This document shows positions 49,333 to 59,300 of a DNA stretch of 64,000 bases, one piece after another. The position numbers and the translations under genes were made by a program. The notes under the pieces are model-generated. The model made no database searches and was not told the origin of the DNA. It saw only the letters and a list, made by a program, of their open reading frames with translations. Source of the stretch: CAYUPI01 sp964446585 (GTDB lineage: Bacteria > Verrucomicrobiota > Verrucomicrobiia > Limisphaerales > UBA8199); contig CAYUPI010000004.1 of NCBI GenBank assembly GCA_964446585.1, positions 62,001 to 126,000 on the forward strand. The letters are read 5' to 3'. Within the stretch, counting starts at the first letter, position 1. Every line of letters begins with the position of its first letter.

Positions 49333-52300
49333 TAATGCCCTTTGCTTTTGGGCACGCTAACGGTGGTGCTCGATGTTGCGATGTTGCCCGCCGCATCACG
49401 GCATTCGACCGTGATCGTATAAACTCGGCCGTTTCCCGAAGGAGCTCTTGAAGCCGCAAGCGTGACTGTCAAATTACCCGTGATTTGGACATCTCCGGCG
49501 GCAACCGTTTCATTGCAGGTGACTGAAGTAATCTTGCTGACGGGCGCGGGATCGGCCGCATCAAAGGCAACGACCGTCAAACTCACTGGCACCAGTTGGT
49601 GATTGGGTGGGGATAGAACGCTGGGGCTCGCGGTCAGGGACTGGATGGCAGGAGGACTTGATCCAACAACAGAGCAGGAGACGGCCCGTGTGGAAGTGTT
49701 GCCAGAGGCGTCCGTCGCCGCGACAGTAATGGCATATTGGCCCGGACCGACCACGGTGCCGGCAGCGGGCGATTGGGTCAGCACCAACTGATTGACAGGC
49801 GTGCAGTTGTCGGCTGCGACTACGTCGGCAAAAACATTCGGAACGACAGCGTGACCGGTGGAATCAGTCGTGAGTGTGAGGGGGCCGGGCGCACTGAGGA
49901 TCGTTGGAGCGGTCGCATCCACGACGTTGAGTTGAACACTGGTGCTGGCGGTATTCCCGGAGGCATCCGTGACGCTAACCGTGACGCTGAACTGGCCCAA
50001 GCCCACTGCAGCTCCGGCGGCAGGACTTTGAGTCCGAACTAGCCTGTCGGCAGGTGTGCAGTTGTCGGCAGCGACGACATCGTGCAAGAGGTTGGGCACC
50101 ACTGCCTGGCAGTTGGCGTCGGCGACGAGCGTGAGCGGGCCTGGCGCGCTGAGGATTGAGGGAGCGGTTCCATCCACGACGTTGAGTTGGATACTGGTGC
50201 TGGCGCCATTGCCAGTGGCATCCGTGGCTGTGACGGTGACGTTGTGTTGACCCACGCTGACGGTGGTACCTGAGGCGGGACTTTGAGTCAGAATCAGCCT
50301 GTCGGCAGGAGTGCAATTGTCGGCAGCGACGACCTCGAGCAGGAGGTTGGGCACCACTGCCTGGCAGTTGGCGTCGGCGACGAGCGTGAGGGCGCCTGGT
50401 GCGCTGAGTATCGTGGGAGCGGACCCATCCACGACGTTGAGTTGGATACTGGTGCTGGCACCATTGCCAGCGGCATCTGTGACGGTGACGGTGAGGTTGT
50501 GTTGACCCACGCTAACAGTCGTGCCGGCGGCGGGACTTTGAGTCCGAAACAGCCGGTCGGCAGGAGTGCAATTGTCGGCAGCGACGACCTCGAGCAGGAG
50601 GTTGGGCACCACTGCCTGGCAGTTGGCGTCGGCTACGAGCGTGAGCGGGCCTGGTGCGCTGTGGATTGTTGGTGGATCGAGATCAACCANNNNNNNNNNN
50701 NNNNNNNNNNNNNNNNNNNNNNNNNNNNNNNNNNNNNNNNNNNNNNNNNNNNNNNNNNNNNNNNNNNNNNNNNNNNNNNNNNNNNNNNNACGAGCGTGAG
50801 CGGGCCTGGTGCGCTGTGGATTGTTGGTGGATCGAGATCAACCACGCGAAAGAGTGTGCTGCAGGCGGCGGTATTTCCCGCAGCGTCCGTAGCCTGCACG
50901 GTGATCACGTGGTCCCCGGGTTCCATGCCGGTGCCGGCTGTTGGAATCTGGCTCAGGACGAGGGCGGCGCTGGCCGTGCACGTATCGCTGGCGGAAGTTT
51001 GCGCGACCACATCGGGCACGACGGCCTGGCAATTGGCGCCGACCGAGGCAAGGATTACTGCCGGACAAGCGATGCTAGGAGGCGTCGCGTCTGTGACGCG
51101 GATGGCGACGTTGGTTTGGGAGAATGCACCGCAGGGATCGGTCACTTTGAGTGTCACTGTATGCACGCCGGTAGAAAAGGAAGCTGTCACGGTTACGTCC
51201 GTACTGAAGATTGCGCCGCCTTCGCTCCACTCATAAGCAAGCATGTCTCCATCAGGGTCGCGGGAGGCGCTGGCATCCAGAGTGAGGATGGCCGGGCATT
51301 CGACAACCCGGTCCGGACCTGCGCTTGCGACCGGAGCGGCATTGCCAGACACCAAGTCCAACACAAACCAGGAGTAGAGCTGATTGTAAGAGCCGGTGCC
51401 GACGATGCGGCCGGAATCGTTGATGAATTGGGCGCTGCTCAACTCCCAACCGGAATTGGCAGGAAGCACAGTATTCAGATCGAGCATGGCGCCATCTTGC
51501 CACAGAAATGCGTGAGAGCTGTTGTCGCCGATTCCGGCATTGCCAACCACTTGTCCTTTATTGTTGAGCGAGTTGGCGTAACTGTAATCGCCACCCAACG
51601 TGCCCAGGTCGGTCATCGTGGAGTGGTTGTAAATGAAACCGTGCGTTTGGCTATTATCAGTGGTCGTGGCGAGGCCGATGACTTGCCCGGCGTTGTTGAC
51701 GGCGACGGCTTGCGAGAACGTTCCTCCCAGAGTGCCGACGTCCACCATCGCTCCTCCCGTATAGACAAAGGCGTGGATGTCGCCAGAGTTAAGCGACGAT
51801 TCACCAACGGCCATTCCGGCGTCATTGAGGGCGACGGCCGCGCTGTAATTTCCACCCAAGGTGCCCAGGTCCAGCAGCGTGCCGTTTTCGCAGAGGAAAG
51901 CGTGGTCGTCGAAAGTCTCGGTCAGCGAGTCACCGGCAATCTGGCCCAATTGGTTGAGCGCCGCGACATAGGTTCCGCCACCTCCCAGGTCAGGCAAATT
52001 GGTCATCGAGCCGTTGGCATAGAGGAAGGCTTGGACCATTCCGTCGCCTGCGGTCAAAGATTCCCCTGCGACCTGGCCGGCGTCGTTAATTAGCAAGGCC
52101 CCGCTGAATGAGCCACCCAGGGTTCCCAGATCGAGCAGGTTTGTGCCGTTGTAGAGGAAAGCGTGGGTTTGGTTGAACCCGCTCAGATCAGCTTGGCCCA
52201 CAACCAGGCCGGAAGAATTGATGGCGAAACCTTGGCTGATAGTCCCGCCGAGCGTGCCCAGATCGGTTAAGACACCAGTACTATAGAGGAAGGCGTGGGC

Positions 52301-52501
52301 GGCAAGATCGCCAGTCGTGTACGAAAAGCCGGTGAGCTGGCCGGCAGGATTCAAGCCGTTGACTTGCAGCGCTGAGCCTCCCAATGACGGCAGGAGAGTG
52401 ATGCTGCTGGAAAGCTTGCCACAGGCCAGGGAGTTGGCTGGTGCTGGGATTAGAAGCAAAGAACAAATAAAACCTGCAAAACGGGCGATACCTCTTGTCA
52501 T
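49332..52501 (-). CDS. HAF/PKD/HYR repeat secreted adhesin, interrupted by scaffold gap
   Basis: The N-terminal part (from 52501) has a signal peptide (FAGFICSLLLIPAPANSLAC) and about seven HAF repeats (DLGTLGG with HAFLY, for example THAFLYNGTNLLDLGTLGGS). A PKD-like domain follows (DASASRDPDGDMLAYEWSEG), then HYR-like domains. The C-terminal part has near-identical 85-residue repeats (ADNCTPADRL, SVGQHNVTVTATDATGNGAS, ANCQAVVPNLL) and a final TITVECRDAAGNIATSSTTV. If the identical 55-base flanks of the gap are overlapped, the two parts join in frame as 1004 residues. It is probably an outer-surface adhesin. Confidence 0.8.
49780..50689. repeat. Tandem 255-bp (85-aa) HYR-domain repeats
   Basis: The landmark CAGTTGGCGTCGGC recurs at 50110, 50365 and 50620, a spacing of exactly 255 bases, with high identity between units. 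A more diverged unit lies before 50000. The repeats explain the assembly break that follows. Confidence 0.85.
50690..50789. other. Scaffold gap (100 N), probably artificial
   Basis: The 55 bases before the gap (50635-50689) are identical to the 55 bases after it (50790-50844). Such exact overlap is typical of de Bruijn graph contig ends, so the true sequence probably has no gap here. Confidence 0.8.
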
Positions 52502-53164
52502 ACCTAACTTTTTGATCGATGCCGCGACTGAATGTCGTCACGCTCGACCGTCCCGTGCCTGACAGCATTGAGCGGGCCAAAAATGAGACTCGCGAGTTTG
52601 AGTTCAGGACACGGTCAGACGCGTCGGCTTGTATAGCCGCATGACAATGACTCCCAAATGTGGACACTTATGAGCCTCGCGAGGAGATAGACAAACCACC
52701 CGTCACAGACACTGGCTAGTCCTCGGCAGGATTTTTGGCAGCCTTCACGACTCACAGGCAAGCTTTGGCCCCGGGCGTCACTCAGCGGACGCTCTCGAAC
52801 GCGAAGAATTGCACCGACCGATCCCGTAGAGGGGACGGCTGAAAGTTGCGAAAATATACACGTCAAGGGCGGCCCTCGCTTTCCTGGCGGAGTGGGCGCA
52901 GAATTTTCTCGGCGCACTCAGAGCCGATGCCGTGACACTTAGCGCAACTGATCCTGCCGTCACTTTCACAAGAGCCGCCGACGCGCCCGGCGTCGTCTTC
53001 TCCGAAATCGCTGCAGGTGTCGCCGTCTGCAACTCCGCCATCCATGAGGCTCTTCGCCGGTTCTCCATTTTCGCTTGACGCTGCCTCCGAAGTCGCGTAT
53101 CAGTAAGCTGACTTAGCTTTAGCTCAGGGTGGTCGGCGCACCTTTGAGGCGGCCGAAAAAGAAT
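52502..53164. other. Intergenic region with a possible zinc-motif relic
   Basis: No intact gene is supported. At 52863-53045 on the minus strand a frame ends CHGIGSECAEKILRPLRQES, similar to HGICPECSEKMLRPLRE of the gene at 55017, but the upstream CAWC half is missing. It may be a decayed paralogue. Confidence 0.45.
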
Positions 53165-54926
53165 ATGAGAGACCACATCCGCCTTGCCACTACCTTCGCG
53201 GCACTAATCATGTTGGCTTCGAGCAGCGCCTGGGGCGCGGGCCCCACATTCATCAGCGGCAACCAGTCGGGAACGTTGTATTTGACGAACAGTCCTTACA
53301 TCGTCACCAGCGACATGTTTGTGCCAGGAGGCCAGACTTTGACCATCGAGCCGGGAGTCGTGCTCCAATTCACCAACGTGAACATCGGCGCGTTCATTGA
53401 CGGCACGCTCAACGCGCGAGGAACGGCGGGCAGCCCGATTCTTTTCACCTCGGACAAGGTGGNNNNNNNNNNNNNNNNNNNNNNNNNNNNNNNNNNNNNN
53501 NNNNNNNNNNNNNNNNNNNNNNNNNNNNNNNNNNNNNNNNNNNNNNNNNNNNNNNNNNNNNNCCAACGTGAACGTCGGGGCGTTCATTGACGGCACGCTG
53601 AACGCGCGAGGAACGGCCGGCAGCCCGATTCTTTTCACCTCGGACAAGGTGGTCAAGCAGCCGGGGCAGTGGCGAGTGATGAATTTTCGGCAAACGGGTG
53701 GCACCAATTCGATTATGGAGAACTGTATTGTCGAGTGCGCGGCGGCGCCCGGCGGCAGCTACACGGAGAACATTCGGATAGAGAATGAGTACACGTTCGC
53801 GGCAGTGATAACCAACTGCACGATTCGCAGTAGCGGCGGCCATGGGATTAGCTGTTACATTTCCGACCCGCACATTCAGAACTGCGTGTTCAGCAACAAC
53901 ACGGGTTTTGCAGTGTCCATGCGAACCGACTGCCTGCCGGTGCTGCGGAACAACACGACGCAGGGCAACGGCGGGAACGCCATCGAGGTGTTCGGCAACA
54001 ACGTCTCGCGCAGCGGCGCCTGGACGCGGGACAATCTTCCGTACACGGTGACTTCAGACCTGTACGTGAACAACGGAGTCACGCTGACGCCTGAGCCCGG
54101 CATCACCGTCCAATTCACCAACGTGAACATCGGGGCGTTCATTGACGGCGCGCTCAATGCGCGGGGAACCGGTGGCAGCCCGATAGTGTTCACCTCGGAC
54201 AAGGTGGTCAAGCAGCCGGGCGAATGGCGAGGGATTGACATCCGCTCAACCGCTACGAACACCGTTCTCGAGGGCTGCATTGTAGAGTACGGTGGCGCGT
54301 CAGCGGGCGGCTTGAACGCGAATGTTCAGTTCGAGAGCGCTCCGTTTGTGTTGCTCACAAATTGCACATTTCGAAGCAGCTTGAACGACGCAATCTACTG
54401 TACGGCGTCTTCACCCAGAATTGCTAACTGCGTCATCGCAAATAACGGCAGAGATGGCGTGCGAACCGCAAATGCGTCGGGACCGGTCGTGACGAACAGC
54501 GCGATCTCCGGCAGCGTGGGCTTTGGAATGAATAATCTCGATACCAGCCGCACTAACCTGGCCCGAGGCAACTATTGGGGCCACCCCAGTGGGCCATATG
54601 ACAACGCCAATACCGATGGTCAGGGACTCATGAACCCAAGCGGGCTTGGTGACAAAGTGAGCGAATTTGTAAATTGGAGCCCGTTTCTCGGCTCCGATCC
54701 GCTAAATGTCGCGCCTCCGATTCTGGCCATTGCGCTCGCGGCGGGCCAAGCCATCCTGACCTGGCCTTACACTGTGACTGGCTATGGTCTGCAAAGCGCG
54801 ACGAATCTCTCGGCGGCGGGAAATGCATGGGCCGCGGTGACCAATAATCCGGTGTTTGCTGAGGGTCGTTACACCGTGACCAATAGCCTGACCGATCCCC
54901 GGAAGTTCTTCCGGCTGAGCAAGTAG
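53165..54926 (+). CDS. Secreted right-handed beta-helix protein, interrupted by scaffold gap
   Basis: A signal peptide (LATTFAALIMLASSSAWGAG) is followed by repeated units of YLTNSPYIVTSDMFVPGGQT, LTIEPGVVLQFTNVNIGAFI and DGTLNARGTAGSPILFTSDK. Parallel beta-helix coils then appear (CTIRSSGGHGISCYISDPHI, QNCVFSNNTGFAVSM). The C-terminus (LTWPYTVTGYGLQSATNLSA, FFRLSK) is the usual end of such proteins in this group. The 100-N gap falls between two related units and breaks the frame. It probably binds or cleaves polysaccharide, but no catalytic residues are obvious. Confidence 0.8.
53463..53562. other. Scaffold gap (100 N) within a repeat
   Basis: Sequences on both sides are similar but not identical (for example AACATCGGCGCG before and AACGTCGGGGCG after), so at least one repeat unit is probably missing here. 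Confidence 0.8.
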
Positions 54927-55016
54927 AGAGTGAATGACGGTACAGGTTCAGGCCTATTTTGCGGGCGGACTCGTTTTGAGCCGAAGCGCGCAACAACCAC
55001 TACAACTTGTTGGTTC

Positions 55017-55511
55017 CTAACGGCTTGTGCCGCCTTGCTCGCGGAGCGGACGGAGCATTTTCTCGGAGCACTCCGGGCAGATGCCGTGCGAGAGCTGGCC
55101 TCCGGTTTTCTCGGTGAAATGTGCTTCGAGCGAAAGCCATCGATTTTGATATTCGATCTTGCGGCACCAGGCACATACATGGAGAAAACTCTCAAGGTAA
55201 CTGAGCCGCGACACGACCCGGTAAATTTTGTATCCGGAGATGATCCATAGTAGCAGAATCACTATGGTAGTAATCGCGGTTCGGTTCAGGTCTTCCTCCC
55301 GATGGGGTAGGCCCAGAATGGCATGGGCCAAATCGAAGAGCGCGTCGGACCACGTAAGTACGATGATGATAAGAAATCCCAAGCTTTGCCACAGAAGGGC
55401 CTTCTGCCAGTAAACCATCTGTTTTGGCGGCGGCGCCTGGGAAGGAGATGATGCAGTCTGCATAAGTTCTAAGCGGTTTTCGTATGCAACATTAGTGCCA
55501 TGATAACTCAT
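55017..55511 (-). CDS. Membrane protein with CAWC...HGICPEC zinc-finger-like tail
   Basis: The 164-residue protein has two membrane helices (WQSLGFLIIIVLTWSDALFD, TTIVILLLWIISGYKIYRVV) and a C-terminal motif CAWCRKIEYQNRWLSLEAHF then GGQLSHGICPECSEKMLRPL. This Cys2-...-His-Cys2 motif usually follows PAS or response regulator domains in signalling proteins. Here it is on a membrane anchor. ATG 55511 gives a sensible cytoplasmic lead and avoids overlap with the divergent gene at 55567. It may be a regulatory output module. Confidence 0.7.
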   Translation of the reverse strand: MSYHGTNVAYENRLELMQTASSPSQAPPPKQMVYWQKALLWQSLGFLIIIVLTWSDALFDLAHAILGLPHREEDLNRTAITTIVILLLWIISGYKIYRVVSRLSYLESFLHVCAWCRKIEYQNRWLSLEAHFTEKTGGQLSHGICPECSEKMLRPLREQGGTSR

Positions 55512-55566
55512 TGGTAAAGGCAAAGATCTGGCGATGTTCGGGCGGAAAATAGGCTGTTTCGCTTGA

Positions 55567-56397
55567 ATGGGACGGGCCATTGTTCTAAACCTTCCCGTAA
55601 TGCACGAGTCGGCGGAACCCAAACTGACTTCCTGGCCGTTTTTCATAGGAGACGTCTTGTTGGTGGCGCTGGCATTTTTTCTCTGTTTTCACTCGGGTCG
55701 AGCGCCTGGAGTCTGGGAAATGTCGTTGGCGGCGGTGTGTGTCGCAAGTGGCGCGGTGTTGGCCGTGATGCCATTCCTGCTCGCCTACCGCGCAGCGACG
55801 AGAATCGCCGAAGCCAGAGAGTTAGGCACTGTCGTTTCGCAGATCCAAAAGCTCGAATCCCTCGCGGCGCAAATCAGCGGCGCGACCGGCCAGTGGCAAA
55901 CAGTGCAGGGGGAGGCCGACAAAACGGCCGCTGCCGCCCGTCAAATTGCCGAGAGCATGAGCGCGGAAGTGAAGGGTTTTGCCGAGTTCATGGAAAAGGT
56001 CAGCGACCGCGAGAAAGCCACCTTGCGACTCGAAGTGGAGAAATTTCGGCGAGCGGAAACTGAATGGCTACAGGTGATGGTGCGGATGCTGGATCACGTC
56101 TATGCCCTGCATGTGGGCGCGGTGCGCTCCAGCCAGCCGGCCCTGATCGAGCAGGTAGCCAATTTCCAAAATGCCTGCCGTGAGGCGGCCCGCCGAATCG
56201 GGCTGACGCCGTTCATTGCCCACACCGCGGAGCCGTTCGATGGGCAACGTCATCAGTTAGCCGACGACCAGGCGGAACCCGCTCCCGACGCCACAGTGGC
56301 GGAAACGATCGCCACGGGGTACACCTTCCAGGGGAGGCTCCTACGGCCGGCGCTTGTTCGGATAAGCAATGGCGAGGGAAAGGGAGCGGGGGATTAG
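55567..56397 (+). CDS. Membrane-anchored GrpE-like protein
   Basis: The 276-residue protein has two membrane helices (PFFIGDVLLVALAFFLCF, EMSLAAVCVASGAVLAVMPF) and a long coiled coil (about 85-170: LGTVVSQIQKLESLAAQISG, AEVKGFAEFMEKVSDREKAT). The C-terminal part resembles the GrpE beta-wing: RRIGLTPFIAHTAEPFDGQR, then VAETIATGYTFQGRLLRPAL. GrpE is a nucleotide exchange factor for DnaK; a membrane form is unusual. The last four bases overlap the convergent addA gene. Confidence 0.65.
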   Translation: MGRAIVLNLPVMHESAEPKLTSWPFFIGDVLLVALAFFLCFHSGRAPGVWEMSLAAVCVASGAVLAVMPFLLAYRAATRIAEARELGTVVSQIQKLESLAAQISGATGQWQTVQGEADKTAAAARQIAESMSAEVKGFAEFMEKVSDREKATLRLEVEKFRRAETEWLQVMVRMLDHVYALHVGAVRSSQPALIEQVANFQNACREAARRIGLTPFIAHTAEPFDGQRHQLADDQAEPAPDATVAETIATGYTFQGRLLRPALVRISNGEGKGAGD

Positions 56398-59300
56398 GGA
56401 CTCCGGGAGTTTAAGGTGACCACCATTCGAGGCTGCAGGAAATAAAGCCAGCAGTTGGTTACCGGGCGCCCGTAAATATCGGAGAGTGCACGCGCGTAAA
56501 GCTTCATTTGCGGCTCGTAGAGGAGGGCCCGGGCTGCAACTTCCTCGCGTTTGAGGGCATCGGTTTTGAAGTCGAGGAGCCAGATCTCGCCCGGCATGAG
56601 GACCACTAAATCCGCCACTCCCTGGACGATCACAAACTCGTCCTGTAATCCCACTTCGAGCGGTTCATCGGTGATGTCGGCGAGGGCCTGGGGGGAGAAG
56701 CGCGCAGTAAATGCGAGCTCGCGCTGCACATTGGGCGCGCGCGAACGGATTTTCTGCCCGAGCTCGCAGTTCCAGAACTCCGCCAGCGCGTCCCAGTCGA
56801 GCGCTGCGACTTCATCTGTCGTCAACGCCTGCTGATGGAGCAGCCGCTTGGCTTCTGCCTGCAGTTCCTGGACGCTGCAGGTGCGCTCCAGTGAAACCAG
56901 TTGCTGGAAAGCGTGATGGGCACTACCGATGTCCGCCGCGGAATGCCGAGTTCCATTCCGAGGTAATTTTACGCGTTTCCGCCTTTGCGCAGAGCGAAAA
57001 TGGGAACTTTTCGAAGGAGCTTCGGCCCGTGGGCCGAGCATGAGGGCAACCGCCTCTTCATACCATTGCAACACCGCGCGACGCCGCAAGGCGGTGACCG
57101 AGGCCTTGGCAGGCGTGCGCGTCGCACTGTGGAATTGGTACTCCCAAGAGAGGCGTTGGCGCAGTCGCTGCCAGGTGTCCGGGGGGATGCTGGCGACGGC
57201 ATGCCCGGAGTCGGCTTCGGTCGGGGTCGCAGGCTTAAGCAAATCCTCCTCCTGGTGGAATGTCCAGCGCAGCAAACCGTTGGCGCCAGACGCGGATGTG
57301 GGCGATGCCGCAAGGACTCCGATCGGTTGCGTCTCAGCGCAGTTTTCTGAAAACCAAAGGCCGAGCCAGTCGGAATAACTGTGTGCCGAAGTCAAATCGC
57401 TGGCGTTGGTGTCACCATGGCGGTGCCAGACCTGTTCGAATTTCGCTTCCGACAGGCTGGCGCTCAGGACCAATGTGTCTCGGGCGCGCGTCATCGCTAC
57501 GTATAGCAAACGGAGTTCTTCGCCGAGCAATTCTCGATGCTGCCGGCGCTGAGCAAGCCAGTACGGCAGGCTCGGATACCTCTTGCCGGTGTGAGGCGGC
57601 TTGATTTGGGGGCACAGTCCGTACTCCTCGTCCAGGATAATTTCGGCGCGCAGATCGGAAAAGTTGAAGCGTTTTCCCAAATCGGGGACCACGACTACGG
57701 GGAACTCGAGGCCTTTGCTTTGGTGAATGCTCATCAACCGAACGGAATTTTCGGCGCTGACAGCTTTTACTTCAGGCTCGGTGTCAGCGCGTCGTTGCGC
57801 TTCAATCAGGCAAAGAAAGCGGAACAGGCCCTGGCGTTGAAACTTGTCGAATTGCCTGGCCAGGCCTAGTAAGCGCTGGACGTTTGCATGGCGCTGGTCC
57901 CCGCGCGGTTGCGTGAGCAGCCACTCGGCGTAATGCGATTCGCGCAGCACTGCCTCCAGGCAACGGGATAGCGACACCTGCCTGGCCAGTCGCCGCCAGC
58001 GGGCAAAGCGATCGAGAAAAGTAGCGACCTTGCGCTCGAGGGCCGAGGGTCGAGGGCCGAGGGTCGAGGATCGAGACTCGGGCGCTGGTTCATGTGCTTT
58101 GGTGCTGTCCGCCCAGAGCACAAGTGCCGTCCAGAAGGGACCTTTAACGGCTAAACGAATCGTGGCGAGGTCATTGACGGTTAAGCCGACCAGCGGTGAA
58201 TGCAGAACCGACAGAACTGGTAAGTCCTGCAAGGGATTATCCAGCACCTGTAAAAGACTGATCAGATCGGAAATTTCGATGCTTTCGTAAAAGCCACTCC
58301 GCTGCACCACCAACGGAATGTTGAGCCGGGAAAACTCTTTGGCGTACCGCTCGGCTTTGTTCGCCGGCGAGCGGAGCAACAGCGCCATGTCGCCCCACTC
58401 GATGGGGCGAAAGCGCCTGGCCGTCTCGTCCCAGACGGGATATTGTTGAGCCTTGAGCTCGCGTATGCGCAGCGCCACCAGCCGCGCTTCCTTGTCAGCC
58501 GATTCCAGTTCAAGGATGTCCCCGAATCCCTCGACCGCCCCTTCCCCAGGGTCGGGGGTGGCCTTTGACTTAAGCAGAAGGTGTAGTTCGACGCGCGGCC
58601 CGGGACACGCGGCGACGCTCATGGGTTGGCGTTCAGCGCGCGCTCCGAACTGCAATCGGGCAGTGTCGTCGTACGACATGCCACCCAGCTCGGGCCGCAT
58701 GACGCGCGCGAAGAGCGAGTTGACGTAGTTCAGCAGACCTTCCCGGCTCCGGAAATTGTCCACCAGAGCAATGGTCTGACCGACGTCGTCCCGCCAGGTC
58801 ATCGCGTAGCGCTGGAAAATCGAAGGATTTGCCAGGCGGAACCGGTAGATGCTTTGCTTAACGTCGCCGACGAGGAATCGATTTGCGTGTGGACCTTCCC
58901 CGCTGAGCGCTTCAATGATTTTGTCCTGGGCGGAATTGATGTCCTGGTATTCGTCGACGAAAACCCAGCGAAGTTTTTGGCGCCATTGCCGAGCAATGCG
59001 AGTCGGCTGTCGTGCACGGGGGTCCCAGAGCAGGCTCAGAGCGTGCTGCTCGAGGTCGTGGAAATCCAGCGATGCCAGTTCGCGTTTGTTCTGGCGGAAG
59101 GCCTGGCCAAACTCTTGTGTCAGGCGCAGAAGCGTTGTCATCTGGCCCCGGACCCAGTTCCAGTCTGCCGCAAGCGGATCAGCATTGTTCTCAGTGGCCG
59201 CCAGGCTGAGCAAGAACTCGACTTCCACCTCGAACTGCTTGAGCGACTTGAGCCCCGCGGTTTTGCGTCCGCGCGCCGCACCGCGAATGGCGGCAGCTAT

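Noticed and set aside
49780..50689. Possible CRISPR array because of regular direct repeats
   Set aside because: Units are 255 bases, coding and contiguous (HYR domains), with no short repeat-spacer pattern. No CRISPR array or cas gene is visible in the window.
50654..52093. 479-codon plus-strand frame opposite the HAF/HYR adhesin
   Set aside because: Shadow of repeated coding DNA, crosses the N-gap, and has no recognisable domain.
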